A DNA stretch of 64,000 nt from Planctomycetota bacterium (GCA_002686265.1 NZBA01000063.1:82634-146633); one strand, 5' to 3'. Shown: positions 28,678 to 38,112, numbered from the stretch's first letter. The notes: generated from the letters alone by a model not told the origin. Translations and numbers: made by a program.

Positions 28678-30252
28678 GTGGCCGCCGGAGATGGGAAGCC
28701 GCACCGTATCTGGGCCGTCGTGAGCGAGAGCAACGACCCCCCCGACCCGCGCGCGGAGGCGGCCGCCCCGCCCGCGGAGGAGCCTGCCGCAACCGGTCCG
28801 CCCTGGATTCTCGGCTTCCGCGGTCTGCCCCTCGAGGCTCCCGAGAACACCCTGGCTGGGTTGCACCGGGCGGTCGAGGCCGGCGCAGACGGCGTGCACT
28901 ACGAGCTGCGGGCCTGCGACACGGGCGAACCCCTGTTGATGGCCGACGCGACCCTCGAGCGCACGACGGACGGGGCCGGGCTGTTGGGGGACGCGACCCT
29001 ACCCCAGCTGTTCGCCCTCGATGCGGGAGGCTGGTTCGAGAAGACCTTCGTCGGCGAGCCCATCCCGCTCTTCGACGAAGTGCTCGAGCTCGCCGCCGGC
29101 GCGAGCAGTGACGCTCCCCTGCACTGCATCCAGCTCGCCGAGCCCGGCCTGGCGGGGATGGTTGCGCGGCGCCTGGTGGAGTCGGGGCCCGCCCGCTTCG
29201 CCCGCGTCGCCTCTTCTCGGCGCGAGGATTGTCTGGAGCTGCGCGACGCCGGCGTCGAGAGCTTGTTCCTCGCTCCCTGGCTCGACCGCGACGCCCTTTG
29301 TTTCGTGCGCGACGAGTGCCTGGCCGGCTTGGTGACCCCCGCCGGCGGCTGGAGTGGCGCCCTCGCCCGCGAGTCGTGGCCTTGCGAGCGCTGGGAGTTG
29401 GGGGTCGAGGAGCCCGACGACCTCCTGCGCGCCTGCCGCGCGCCCCTGGCCGGCGTGATCAGCGCCGAGCCGCGCCGCGCCCGTGCCGTGCGCGCCTTGG
29501 TGGCCCTCACGCCGGCCGACGAGGGGCCGTTCCCGGTGAGCGCTCCCGAGCTCGCCATCCAGCCCGGCTTCGAGGCCGAGTGCGGTGGCGAGTGGCGCGG
29601 TCGCTGGACCTGCGCCGCGCGCCTGCGCAATCCTTTCCCGCACGCCGTGGAGGTTCGCTGCCAGGTCTTCGTGCGCCGCGGGGCGTTCGAGGTCGGCTGT
29701 CTGCCGGCCGAGGTACGCCTGGGGCGAGGCGAGGAGCGTGAGCTGCCGTTCGATTTGGCCGGCGGCTCCTGGAGCCCGGGCGGCGACCCACTCCTGGCCG
29801 CGTTGTTCCGTTGGGGTCCCGGCCCCGGACGGCGGGCGGGCAAACTGCTGCTCGATGCGCCCCTGGTTCGTCGTCGCAGTGTCGTCGCGGATCCGATCAC
29901 ACGCCGTGTCCCGATGCTGCGCGAGAGCCCGGTTCAGAGCGCCGCTTCGATGACCGTGCGGCGCAGGGGTCGAGAGCTGGCCGTGGCGGTCGAGAACGCC
30001 GGCGGCCTCCTCGATGCCGAGAGCGTCGTGTTCCTCGACGGGGTCGTGCGTCGGGGCGGCGCGGGGCTGCGCCTGCGCCTGCCCGTCGACTTCGACCGGC
30101 GGCGCGGGGGCGTGCCGTTCACCTGTGGCTTCGTCGGCCGCGTTGGGGGGTCCTCTCCGCCGCGGCGTGAGCTGCGCCGCTGGGCCGGCGGCCTCCCGGT
30201 GGTTCCCGGTTCGGGAGCCCCGGGCTCGTTGCTGCCTCTCGAGGGAGCCTGA
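28678..30252 (+). CDS. GDPD-like TIM-barrel protein with degenerate catalytic residues plus C-terminal beta-rich region
   Basis: GFRGLPLEAPENTLAGLHRAVEAGADGVHYELRACDTGEPLLMADATLERTTDGAG matches GDPD N-terminal motifs but with GFRG instead of GHRG and MAD instead of xHD. Confidence 0.75.
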   Translation: MAAGDGKPHRIWAVVSESNDPPDPRAEAAAPPAEEPAATGPPWILGFRGLPLEAPENTLAGLHRAVEAGADGVHYELRACDTGEPLLMADATLERTTDGAGLLGDATLPQLFALDAGGWFEKTFVGEPIPLFDEVLELAAGASSDAPLHCIQLAEPGLAGMVARRLVESGPARFARVASSRREDCLELRDAGVESLFLAPWLDRDALCFVRDECLAGLVTPAGGWSGALARESWPCERWELGVEEPDDLLRACRAPLAGVISAEPRRARAVRALVALTPADEGPFPVSAPELAIQPGFEAECGGEWRGRWTCAARLRNPFPHAVEVRCQVFVRRGAFEVGCLPAEVRLGRGEERELPFDLAGGSWSPGGDPLLAALFRWGPGPGRRAGKLLLDAPLVRRRSVVADPITRRVPMLRESPVQSAASMTVRRRGRELAVAVENAGGLLDAESVVFLDGVVRRGGAGLRLRLPVDFDRRRGGVPFTCGFVGRVGGSSPPRRELRRWAGGLPVVPGSGAPGSLLPLEGA

Positions 30253-30473
30253 GGAGGAGGGGGGGCGCCGCCCGGCGGAGCTCGAGGACCAGGCCCGTGC
30301 TCCGTCTCGCCGCGCCGCGGTCGGACCGGGCGTTGCACCGGTCTGCGCGCTGGGCGCCGCGCTGGATTCGGCGGGGGCGGAGCGCGTGGAGCGCGTCACC
30401 TCTCGGGGCGCGTGGCTGGGCCGCCCCGGCGTCGCCCTGGACTCTCGCGCTCGTTACACTGCCACCTCAAGGT

Positions 30474-30571
30474 GGGAGTGGATCCGTGCTGGTGTGCGGC
30501 CCGGTCTTCAAAGCCGGTTGGGTCTCGTGAACAGCGGGACCGGTGGGTTCGATTCCCATGCACTCCCGCCA
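30474..30571 (+). tRNA. selC: tRNA-Sec (anticodon UCA), 98 nt including encoded CCA
   Basis: Aligns position-for-position with E. coli tRNA-Sec from memory: GGGAGUG acceptor, 6-bp D stem CCGUGC/GUGCGG, CCGGU-CUUCAAA-GCCGG anticodon arm, 7-bp variable stem GGUCUCG/CGGGACC, T arm GUGGG-UUCGAUU-CCCAU, GCCA 3' end. Confidence 0.95.
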
Positions 30572-30626
30572 CCTCCGCGCCCCTCGCCTGGGGCGCGTGA
30601 TCCGGGCGGTGTAGACTGGCGCGGCG

Positions 30627-32333
30627 ATGGAGGAGGTCGAGATGGAACGGGATTTTGGGGAAACCGCGCCGACTGGCCGCGGTCCCCGGCACTGGGGGAG
30701 CCTGAGCGCCGAGCGACGCGAGGCCCCCGGTCCGCCCCGCCCCAAGCCCAGCGGGCAGCTCTCACTCGAGTCCCCAGGGCCCCTCCCCGCGCCTCGCCGC
30801 CACCGGAGCCCGCGCTCCCCCCGCCCCCCCGTCAGGACCCTCGCCGTCCTGGTTGCCTTGGCCGCCGCCACGGCCGCCGATCCCGTCTCCCCCCAGACCG
30901 AACCGCCGCGAGTCACCCACGTCGCGGTCGACCGCGAGCTCGACATCGCCACCTTGGCTCTCGTGCAGCGTGGCCTGCGCGAGGCGCGGGCCGAGGACAG
31001 CCGGGCGCTGGTGGTCGAGATCGACACTCCCGGCGGCTCGATGGAATTGATGAGTCAGTTCGCCGGGCTGCTCGGTGCCCAAGGCTCCGCCGAGCTGGTG
31101 ACCGTGGCCTGGGTCAACGGACAGGCGACCTCCGCCGGTTCCCTGGTGGCCCTGGCCTGCGAGCGCGTCTTCGTCACGCCGACCGGCACCATGGGCTCCG
31201 CCATGCCGGTGACCGTCGGCCCGGGTGGGCTCGCCGCCGTGCCCGAGCAGGGTGGCCTGCGGGAGAAGGTGACCTCCCTCGCACGGGCGGAGTTCCGGGC
31301 CGTGGCCGCTGGGCGCGGACGCTCGCCGCGGTTGGCGGAGGCCATGGTCGACCCCGAGCTGGAGGTGCGCCTCGTGCGCCGCGGCGGCGAGGCGCTGTTC
31401 ATGAACGGCCGAGAGTGGGACGATGCCTTCGAACGCGGGGACGCGATCGAGCTCGTACGCACGGTCTGCGGACGCGGACGACTCCTGAACGTGACCGGCC
31501 CCGAGGCCGTCGAGTTGGGCCTGGCCGACGGCACGGCCGCCTCCCTGCCCGAGCTCCTCTCGCGCCTGGGTGTCGCCGGGGCCTCGGTCACCACCCTGGA
31601 ACGCTCAGCCTCCGAGGAGATCCTGGCGCTGCTGGAGAAGACCACGCCCCTGTTGATCGCGATCGGCCTGATGCTGGGCTACGCCGAGCTCAAGGCCCCA
31701 GGCTTCGCCCTGCCCGGCATTCTGGCCCTGGCGTGCTTCGCACTGGTCCTCGTCGGCAAGTACCTGACCGGACTCGCGGACGTGCCCCACGTCGTGCTCG
31801 TGACCGTCGGCTTCGCCCTGATCGCCCTGGAGCTCTTCGTTCTGCCGGGCACGATCTGGATTGGCCTGGCCGGGACTGCCTGCGTCTTGGGTGGACTGGT
31901 CCTGTGCGAGCTGGGTCCCGGCGCGAGTCTCGGCAGCCCCCTGAGCCGCGACCTCGCTCTCGCCGCCGCCCGACGCATGGCCCTGGCGGGGGGCGCGGGC
32001 GCGGCGGGCATCCTGGTCCTCTCGCGCTTCCTACCTCAGACGCCGCTCTTGAAGCGCCTCGTCATCACGCCGCGGGAGACCGCCGCGGCAGACTTGGCCC
32101 CCGCGGCCTTGCCGGGCAGCCTCGGGCGCGCCCTGACGGTGCTGCACCCGGTCGGGAAGGTCGTCCTGGATTCCGACATCGCCCACCCGCGCGAGGCGCG
32201 CGCCGAGGGGGAGCAAATCGCCGGCGGGGCACGGGTGCGCGTCGTGGCGGCGGACGATGTGGGCGGCCGCCTGCTGGTGGAGCCCGCCCCCGCCGAACCC
32301 GCCGAGTCCGCGGAAGTGGAAGAAGCCCCGTGA
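30627..32333 (+). CDS. NfeD-like membrane-bound ClpP-class serine protease (long form); start uncertain
   Basis: VEIDTPGGSMELM, NGQATSAGSLVALAC (Ser), multiple TM helices, C-terminal OB-like region. Confidence 0.88.
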   Translation: MEEVEMERDFGETAPTGRGPRHWGSLSAERREAPGPPRPKPSGQLSLESPGPLPAPRRHRSPRSPRPPVRTLAVLVALAAATAADPVSPQTEPPRVTHVAVDRELDIATLALVQRGLREARAEDSRALVVEIDTPGGSMELMSQFAGLLGAQGSAELVTVAWVNGQATSAGSLVALACERVFVTPTGTMGSAMPVTVGPGGLAAVPEQGGLREKVTSLARAEFRAVAAGRGRSPRLAEAMVDPELEVRLVRRGGEALFMNGREWDDAFERGDAIELVRTVCGRGRLLNVTGPEAVELGLADGTAASLPELLSRLGVAGASVTTLERSASEEILALLEKTTPLLIAIGLMLGYAELKAPGFALPGILALACFALVLVGKYLTGLADVPHVVLVTVGFALIALELFVLPGTIWIGLAGTACVLGGLVLCELGPGASLGSPLSRDLALAAARRMALAGGAGAAGILVLSRFLPQTPLLKRLVITPRETAAADLAPAALPGSLGRALTVLHPVGKVVLDSDIAHPREARAEGEQIAGGARVRVVAADDVGGRLLVEPAPAEPAESAEVEEAP

Positions 32334-32815
32334 CCTGGGCGTTCCTCCTCTTGGGCCTGGGCCTGGTGCTGATCGTGGCCGAGCTGCTGATCCCTAGCTT
32401 CGGCCTGCTCGGGCTGGGAGCGAGCCTGGCGATCATCGCCGGCGGCGTCCTCGCCTGGCGCGAGGATGCGCTGACGGTCTACATGATCACGAGCGGGGTC
32501 TGCGTGCCCACGGCCGTGATGGCGGGCTTCAAGCTCCTGCCGCGCAGCCCCTTGGCGAAGTCCCTCATGGCCCAGGGATTCTCCACCACCGACAACCGCG
32601 CCGTGGATCCACGCGACGCGAGCCTGATGGGGGCCGAGGGCGAGGTGCTCGCAACCCTGCGCCCCTCCGGCGTGGCGCGCCTCGACGACCGACGAGTCGA
32701 CGTGGTCAGCCGCGGAGAGATGATCGAGATCGGCGCGCGCGTGCGCGTCATCGAGTTGCTCGGAAACCGCGTGGTCGTGGCGGAAGCCGAAGACGCGACC
32801 GCCAGAAGGAGATAG
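32330..32815 (+). CDS. NfeD-like short protein (TM plus OB domain)
   Basis: GTG start overlapping the upstream stop; two TM helices then '[56 protein letters not shown]' NfeD OB domain. Confidence 0.9.
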   Translation: MTWAFLLLGLGLVLIVAELLIPSFGLLGLGASLAIIAGGVLAWREDALTVYMITSGVCVPTAVMAGFKLLPRSPLAKSLMAQGFSTTDNRAVDPRDASLMGAEGEVLATLRPSGVARLDDRRVDVVSRGEMIEIGARVRVIELLGNRVVVAEAEDATARRR

Positions 32816-32817
32816 AG

Positions 32818-33846
32818 ATGGAACTGCTCGAAAACGTCGGCCTCGTCCTGGCGGGGCTGCTGCTCCTGGTCTTCCTGTTCGCGTTCCTGAGCTACGGGAA
32901 GCTCTACCTGCGCTCGGTGCTGACCAAGGCCGGCGTCGGGATCTTCGACATGATCGCGATGCAACTGCGCAAGGTCTCTCCGGGCACGATGGTCGACGCT
33001 GCCGTGATGCTCGTGCAGGCGCGATTGGACGGCATCGACACGCGCGATCTCGAAGCCCACTTCCTCGCCGGCGGCCACGTGATGCGGGTCGTGCAGGCGT
33101 TGATCTCCGCCGACCGGGCGGGGCTGAACCTCGACTTCCGCACGGCGGCCAGCATCGACCTGGCGGGACGTGACGTCCTGGAGGCGGTCAAGGCCAGCGT
33201 GACGCCCAAGGTCATCGACTGCCCCAACCCCGAGTCCGGTAAGACGACCATCGCCGCGGTGGCCAAGGACGGCATTCAGGTCCTGGCCAAGGCGCGCGTG
33301 ACCGTGCGCACGAACATCGCGCGCCTGGTGGGCGGGGCCGGGGAGGAGACGATCATCGCACGAGTAGGCGAGGGCATCGTCAGCACGATCGGCTCGAAAG
33401 ACACCCACGCCCTGGTGCTCGAGAATCCCGACGACATCTCCAAGGTCGTGCTCTCGCGCGGGCTGGATGCCGGGACGGCCTTCGAGATCGTCTCGATCGA
33501 CATCGCGGACGTCGACATCGGCATCAACATCGGCGCGCGCCTGCAGGCGGACCAGGCGGAGGCGGACAAGCGCGTGGCCCAGGCCCTGGCGGAGAAGCGG
33601 CGTGCGATGGCCGTGGCGGCCGAGCAGGAGTTCAAGGCGTCGGTGCAGGAGAACCGGGCCAAGGTCGTCCTGGCCGAGGCCGAGGTGCCCCTGGCCATGG
33701 CGGAGGCCCTGCGCGGCGGCAACCTGGGTGTCATGGACCTCTACCGCCTGCGCAACATCGAATCCGACACGGACATGCGCCGCAGCATCGCCGGGGGCGA
33801 TGGAGATGGGCCTTCGGGGAGCGACGACGGCGGGGTGGAGGGGTGA
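32818..33846 (+). CDS. floA: Flotillin-like protein FloA
   Basis: Typical full-length Flo[13 protein letters not shown]..., [44 protein letters not shown]. Confidence 0.95.
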   Translation: MELLENVGLVLAGLLLLVFLFAFLSYGKLYLRSVLTKAGVGIFDMIAMQLRKVSPGTMVDAAVMLVQARLDGIDTRDLEAHFLAGGHVMRVVQALISADRAGLNLDFRTAASIDLAGRDVLEAVKASVTPKVIDCPNPESGKTTIAAVAKDGIQVLAKARVTVRTNIARLVGGAGEETIIARVGEGIVSTIGSKDTHALVLENPDDISKVVLSRGLDAGTAFEIVSIDIADVDIGINIGARLQADQAEADKRVAQALAEKRRAMAVAAEQEFKASVQENRAKVVLAEAEVPLAMAEALRGGNLGVMDLYRLRNIESDTDMRRSIAGGDGDGPSGSDDGGVEG

Positions 33847-34616
33847 GCGAGGCCCCGTTGGCGGGGGTCGCGCTCGCGATCTCCTCCGACCTGCTCGAGA
33901 CGGCGCTGGTGGCGCTCTTTCTGTTGGTGGCGGCCGCCCAGGCCATCCTGCGGCGCGTGGGCGGCGATGAGCCGCGGCCTCGGCGGCGCGCGGCACCCCC
34001 CTCGCGGACCGAGCGCCTGCCCGGGCACGGGGGCGGGGGGCGGGAGGTCGAGGGCGCGGGCGACTGGCGCGCTCTACTCGAGGGCCGCTCCCCGGCGGCA
34101 CCCGAGCCCCGGCCCGAAGGCCGCGCGTCTCCCGCTCCCGGCGCCCCGCCGAGCCCGCCGGCCCCGCCGGAACCGCCCCACGCCGACCGAGCGACCCCTT
34201 TGCGCGAGTTCACCACGAGCGCCCTACCCAAGAGGACAGCGTCCCTCCAGGGCGACCTACCGCGGCCGCGGGAGGCCATGGTGGGTGCACCGGCGCCCGA
34301 GGTCGGGGGGGGGGGCGGGACGTCTGGCAATCTCGCTTCGGACTTCGGCTCCGACCGTCCCTCGTGGCACATGCTCGGTGCCGGCGATCTGGCTCACGTT
34401 CCCTCCGAGGACGCTCCTGGAATCGAGCCTTCCCTAGCGGCCTCTCTCGCTCGGCACGAGGGCCACGCGGAGGGGGCGCGTCCGCGGCGCGACGCCCGGG
34501 TGAGGGCCCTGCGCTCGCGGGACGCCTGGCGGAAGGCCGTCGTGGCCGCCGAGGTCCTTGGCCCGCCCGTTTCCCTGCGCTCCCCAGAGAACGCGCCGGG
34601 AGCCCTGCAGCGGTGA
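33843..34616 (+). CDS. Hypothetical protein overlapping the end of floA; TM plus proline-rich region
   Basis: ATGA-type overlap with floA stop; N-terminal TM '[20 protein letters not shown]'. Confidence 0.5.
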   Translation: MSEAPLAGVALAISSDLLETALVALFLLVAAAQAILRRVGGDEPRPRRRAAPPSRTERLPGHGGGGREVEGAGDWRALLEGRSPAAPEPRPEGRASPAPGAPPSPPAPPEPPHADRATPLREFTTSALPKRTASLQGDLPRPREAMVGAPAPEVGGGGGTSGNLASDFGSDRPSWHMLGAGDLAHVPSEDAPGIEPSLAASLARHEGHAEGARPRRDARVRALRSRDAWRKAVVAAEVLGPPVSLRSPENAPGALQR

Positions 34617-35132
34617 GTCGCCACCTGTGGCTCGTGAAGTCCGAGCCGTCGGTGTTCGCCTGGGACGACCTGTGGGCGTCCGTCGATCGGAGGACCTGCT
34701 GGGACGGGGTGCGCAACGACCAGGCGCGCAACTTCATGCGCGACGAGATGAAGGTCGGAGACGGAGTCCTGTTCGCCCACTCGCGTACCGACCCTCCCGC
34801 GGTGGTCGGCGTGGCCACGGTTTGCCGCGAGGCGTACCCCGGCCCGACCCAATTCGATCCCTCCGATGCGCACTTCGACCCGCGCAGCGAGCGTGAGGCC
34901 CCACGCTGGATGATGGTGGACATCGAGGCCGCGCGAGCCTTCACGCGGGCGGTTCCCCTGGCCCAAATCCGCGCCAACCGCAAGTTGGCGAAGATGGCGC
35001 TGGTACAGCGCGGCCAGCGCCTCTCCGTTCAGCCCGTCACTCCCCGGACAGTGGCGCGAGGTACTGCGGATGGGCGGCCTGGAGGAGTCTGGGACCCCGC
35101 CGCGGCTCAGGCGCCGGGCCAGAGGAAAGTGA
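34613..35132 (+). CDS. EVE-domain protein; apparent +1 C frameshift near 35042-35045
   Basis: RHLWLVKSEPSVFAWDDL...RTCWDGVRNDQARNFMRDEMKVGDGVLFAHS is EVE; removing one C from CCCC gives 'QPVTPGQWREVLRMGGLEESGTPPRLRRRARGK*'. Confidence 0.85.
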
Positions 35133-35277
35133 AGACGCCCGCGGTAGCCGCGCCGTAGACCACGCCGTCGACGACGAAGCGGGCCGTCGTGGACCAGGAG
35201 AGTCCCTTCCAGATGGACTCGTGCACCGAGGAAAACGCGTAGCTACCGACGGCTGCGACCAGAGTGAACGAGAACAC
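35107..35277 (-). CDS. Small membrane protein (about 56 aa from GTG; start uncertain)
   Basis: Not in ORF track; frame reads VFSFTLVAAVGSYAFSSVHESIWKGLSWSTTARFVVDGVVYGAATAGVFTFLWPGA*, coherent TM/amphipathic pattern. Confidence 0.45.
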   Translation of the reverse strand: MFSFTLVAAVGSYAFSSVHESIWKGLSWSTTARFVVDGVVYGAATAGVFTFLWPGA

Positions 35278-35669
35278 GGCCGAGGCCGAGGCCGCGGGCT
35301 CGCGCCACCCCCACCAGCGGCCACCCGTCAGGCCGGGCGAGGCGACCCTCGAGACCCCGAGCGGGGGCCGTGGAGGCGGTTTTTCGATGCCTGATCGCGA
35401 TCCGGGAATCTAGCGGTGTTCGTCCCTGTGATGAGCCATAAGTAACTGTAAAAAAGTCAGTTAGGAGTTCCTTGGCGCGTCGTTGCGCAGTGCCGCCCAC
35501 GTGGGGCAGGGCCTTTTTCCGGCCTCTGGGGCCGGTTGCGGGGTTGATCGGCGTGCTCGAATGTGGTCCTACAGAACGCCTACAGGGGGTCGGGACGGCT
35601 TTCCTGCGCCTCGCGGCGTCCCTCCGACCCCATCGACCCACGATCCACCATCCCCGAGAAGAGGGAATC

Positions 35670-35864
35670 ATGAGCGATAACTTCGAGCGCCTGAAGTCGG
35701 TTGTCGAGGACACCACGGACGATGTCGCAAAGGCCGAGTCCGGCAACAAGGCCGCCACCTCGAGGGTCCGCAAGCAGATGCAGGCGGTCAAGGCCATCGC
35801 CCAGGACATCCGCAAGGAGATGCTGGAGCTGCGCGACAGCGGCGGCGCCGGCGGCGGAGCCTGA
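35670..35864 (+). CDS. Histone H1-like (Hc1-like) small basic/acidic protein
   Basis: MSDNFERLKSVVEDTTDDVAKAESGNKAATSRVRKQMQAVKAIAQDIRKEMLELR resembles bacterial H1-like proteins ('GNKAA.TRVRK'). Confidence 0.75.
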   Translation: MSDNFERLKSVVEDTTDDVAKAESGNKAATSRVRKQMQAVKAIAQDIRKEMLELRDSGGAGGGA

Positions 35865-36028
35865 GCACCCTGACCGGTACTCCCGCGGTCCGTGCCCTAT
35901 CCCGCCTACCGGGCCCGCGGTTGGGCCGTGCGGCCGCCTCGGGAGCGAGGTGGCCGGCTGGCGGGAGTGATCGCCGGAAGCGCCCGGACCTTCTCCGGGT
36001 CGTGCCCGGACGGACCTGAGTCGACACT

Positions 36029-36066
36029 CTGAATCGACACGGCCCGGCTGAATCGACACGGCCCGG
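36029..36066. repeat. 19-nt perfect tandem duplication (x2) with a partial third copy upstream
   Basis: ctgaatcgacacggcccgg x2, preceded by ctgagtcgacact. Confidence 0.95.
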
Positions 36067-36097
36067 AGGCCGTCCCCCGGCGGGACGGCCTCCGGGC
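36061..36097. terminator. Strong hairpin terminator between convergent genes
   Basis: GCCCGGAGGCCGTCCC - ccggc - GGGACGGCCTCCGGGC perfect 16-bp stem. Confidence 0.85.
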
Positions 36098-36127
36098 TTC
36101 TCCCGCGAGCCGCCGGCGGCCCTTCAC

Positions 36128-37216
36128 TCAGTAGCGGAACGGCCAGGCCGCGAAGGTGCGCTTCACGCGCAACCACAGGCCCAGGAGCCCGAGGGGCTCG
36201 ACCACCAGCAGCACGCAGACGCCGACCGCGAACAACAAGGTCGAGCGCTGGTGGGAGGAGAGGTCCGCGACGAAGGGGATCCAGCCGCCCACGGTCTCCA
36301 TTAGCGGCGCGAGACACACGAACAACAGCGCGCCGGCCACGGCGCCGAAGATCGTCCCCACGCCACCGAGCACGATCATCGCGATGTACTGGACCGACAG
36401 GTTCAGATCGAACGGAGGCTCGATCGTGATGTACTGCTGCTGGTAGGCGAACATCGAACCCGCCACCCCGGTCAGGAAGGACGAGACTCCGAAGGCCAGT
36501 ACCTTGCTGCGGGCCGGGTGCACGCCGAGCACCGATGCGGCCAGGTCCTGATCGCGGACGGCCATCATTGCCCGCCCGCTGTTGGAGTGTGCGAGGTTCT
36601 TGCCCAGCCAGGCCGCTCCCGCCGCGAGGAGGAGAAACAGGTAGTAGAGCTTCCGATCGAAGCCGAGGGTGACAGGGCCGAGCCGCCAGGGCGTGCTGAA
36701 GCGAAGCGCCTCGCCCGCCGCGTCCGACCCACCCGCGTACATGCGCACCGCCATGCCCGAGACGCCGTGGGTGAGCTCGGGCAAAGAGTGCAGGAGGTGG
36801 CTCGTCAGGAACAGGATGCCGAGGGTTACGATCGCCAGGTAGAGCCCGCGCAGACGCAGGGCGAAGGGCCCGACCGCCAAGCCGACCGCCGCGGCCACCG
36901 CTCCGGCGCAGGGCATCGCCAGCCAGAAAGGCAGCTCGAGGCGCTCGCCGAGGACGGCCGTCGTGTAGGCACCCAGGGCCAGGAAGGCGGCATGGCCCAA
37001 GCTGATCTGGCCGGCGAAGCCCGTCAGGATCATCAGGCCGACCGCGCCCACGACGGCGATCAGCGCCAGGTTGGCGGTCGTCAGCCAGCGGTCACTGGCG
37101 ACGAAGGGCAGAGCGAGAGCCACCAGGACCCACAGGGCGAGGCCGGCTTGCGCCCAGCGGTCCTCGAACAGGCGCAGGTCCTGCTCGTAGCGCGTGACCA
37201 GCGGGCGGGTCGGCAT
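36128..37216 (-). CDS. Branched-chain amino-acid-type ABC transporter permease (LivM family)
   Basis: GFAGQISLGHAAFLALGAYTTAVL; LRGLYLAIVTLGI; GGVGTIFGAVAGA. Confidence 0.93.
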   Translation of the reverse strand: MPTRPLVTRYEQDLRLFEDRWAQAGLALWVLVALALPFVASDRWLTTANLALIAVVGAVGLMILTGFAGQISLGHAAFLALGAYTTAVLGERLELPFWLAMPCAGAVAAAVGLAVGPFALRLRGLYLAIVTLGILFLTSHLLHSLPELTHGVSGMAVRMYAGGSDAAGEALRFSTPWRLGPVTLGFDRKLYYLFLLLAAGAAWLGKNLAHSNSGRAMMAVRDQDLAASVLGVHPARSKVLAFGVSSFLTGVAGSMFAYQQQYITIEPPFDLNLSVQYIAMIVLGGVGTIFGAVAGALLFVCLAPLMETVGGWIPFVADLSSHQRSTLLFAVGVCVLLVVEPLGLLGLWLRVKRTFAAWPFRY

Positions 37217-38112
37217 CAGACGCGCTCCACTTCCCGCGTACCGAACAGCCCGTGTGGTTTCACGATCAGGAACAGGATCATCACCACGTAGGGGAAGACG
37301 GCGTGGAAGTTCCTCCCGAACTCGCCTAGGTAGGGGTTCACATAGCCCTGGCAGAGAACTTCGAGCACACCGAGCAGGACCCCGGCCAGCACCGTGCCCC
37401 AGGCCGAGTCGAGGCCGCCGACGATCACCGCCGGGAAGGCGCGCAGGGCCACGAAGCCCAGGTTCGTGTCCACATTGCGCGGGAACATGCCCAGGAAGAT
37501 CCCCGCCAGGGCGGCGAAGAGGCCGGCCAGAAACCAGGTCGCGGCGAAGACGCGGCCGACGGGGATGCCGAGCGCGAGGGCCGTCTCCTGGTCCGACGCA
37601 GTGGCGCGCATCGCTACGCCGAGCTTCGTGCGCCGGACCAGCAGGAAGAAGGCGGCCAGGGCGGCGGCGCCCGCGCCGAGGGCGGCCACGGAGTTCATCA
37701 GCAAGCTCGCTCCGGCGACGTCGACGGTGGTGAGCGGATCCCAGGGCGTCGGCATTCCGCGTGTCTGCGGGCCCCAGGCGATGAAGATCACCGAGCGCAG
37801 GACGGAGCCGACGAAGATTGTCACGATGATCGTCACGAAGACCGGGCGGCCGATCATGGGGCGGAGCACGAGGCGCTCCACAGCCGCCGCGAGGAGCCCG
37901 GTTGCGACCAGGGCCGCGGCCAGGGCGACGCCCCAGGGCAAGCCCGCGCCGCACAGGCTGATCATCGCGAAGGCACCGAAAGCCAGGAGCTCGCCGTGGG
38001 CGAAGTTGAAGACCGCGCTGGCGCGGTAGATGACCACGAACCCCAAGGCGATCAGGGCGTAGATCGTGCCGAGGGAGAGCCCGGAGACGGTGAGTTGCAG
38101 CCAGGTGCTCAC
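37216..38112 (-). CDS. Branched-chain amino-acid-type ABC transporter permease (LivH family)
   Basis: GTIYALIALGFVVIYRASAVFNFAHGELLAFGAF; VIVGGLDSAWGTVLAGVLLGVLE; GTG start overlapping the upstream stop. Confidence 0.93.
   Translation of the reverse strand: MSTWLQLTVSGLSLGTIYALIALGFVVIYRASAVFNFAHGELLAFGAFAMISLCGAGLPWGVALAAALVATGLLAAAVERLVLRPMIGRPVFVTIIVTIFVGSVLRSVIFIAWGPQTRGMPTPWDPLTTVDVAGASLLMNSVAALGAGAAALAAFFLLVRRTKLGVAMRATASDQETALALGIPVGRVFAATWFLAGLFAALAGIFLGMFPRNVDTNLGFVALRAFPAVIVGGLDSAWGTVLAGVLLGVLEVLCQGYVNPYLGEFGRNFHAVFPYVVMILFLIVKPHGLFGTREVERV

Noticed and set aside
30014-32815. 933-aa ORF as a single gene
   Set aside because: Only the part from GTG 32330 (short NfeD) is coding; upstream it runs through the tRNA-Sec gene and the long NfeD gene out of frame.
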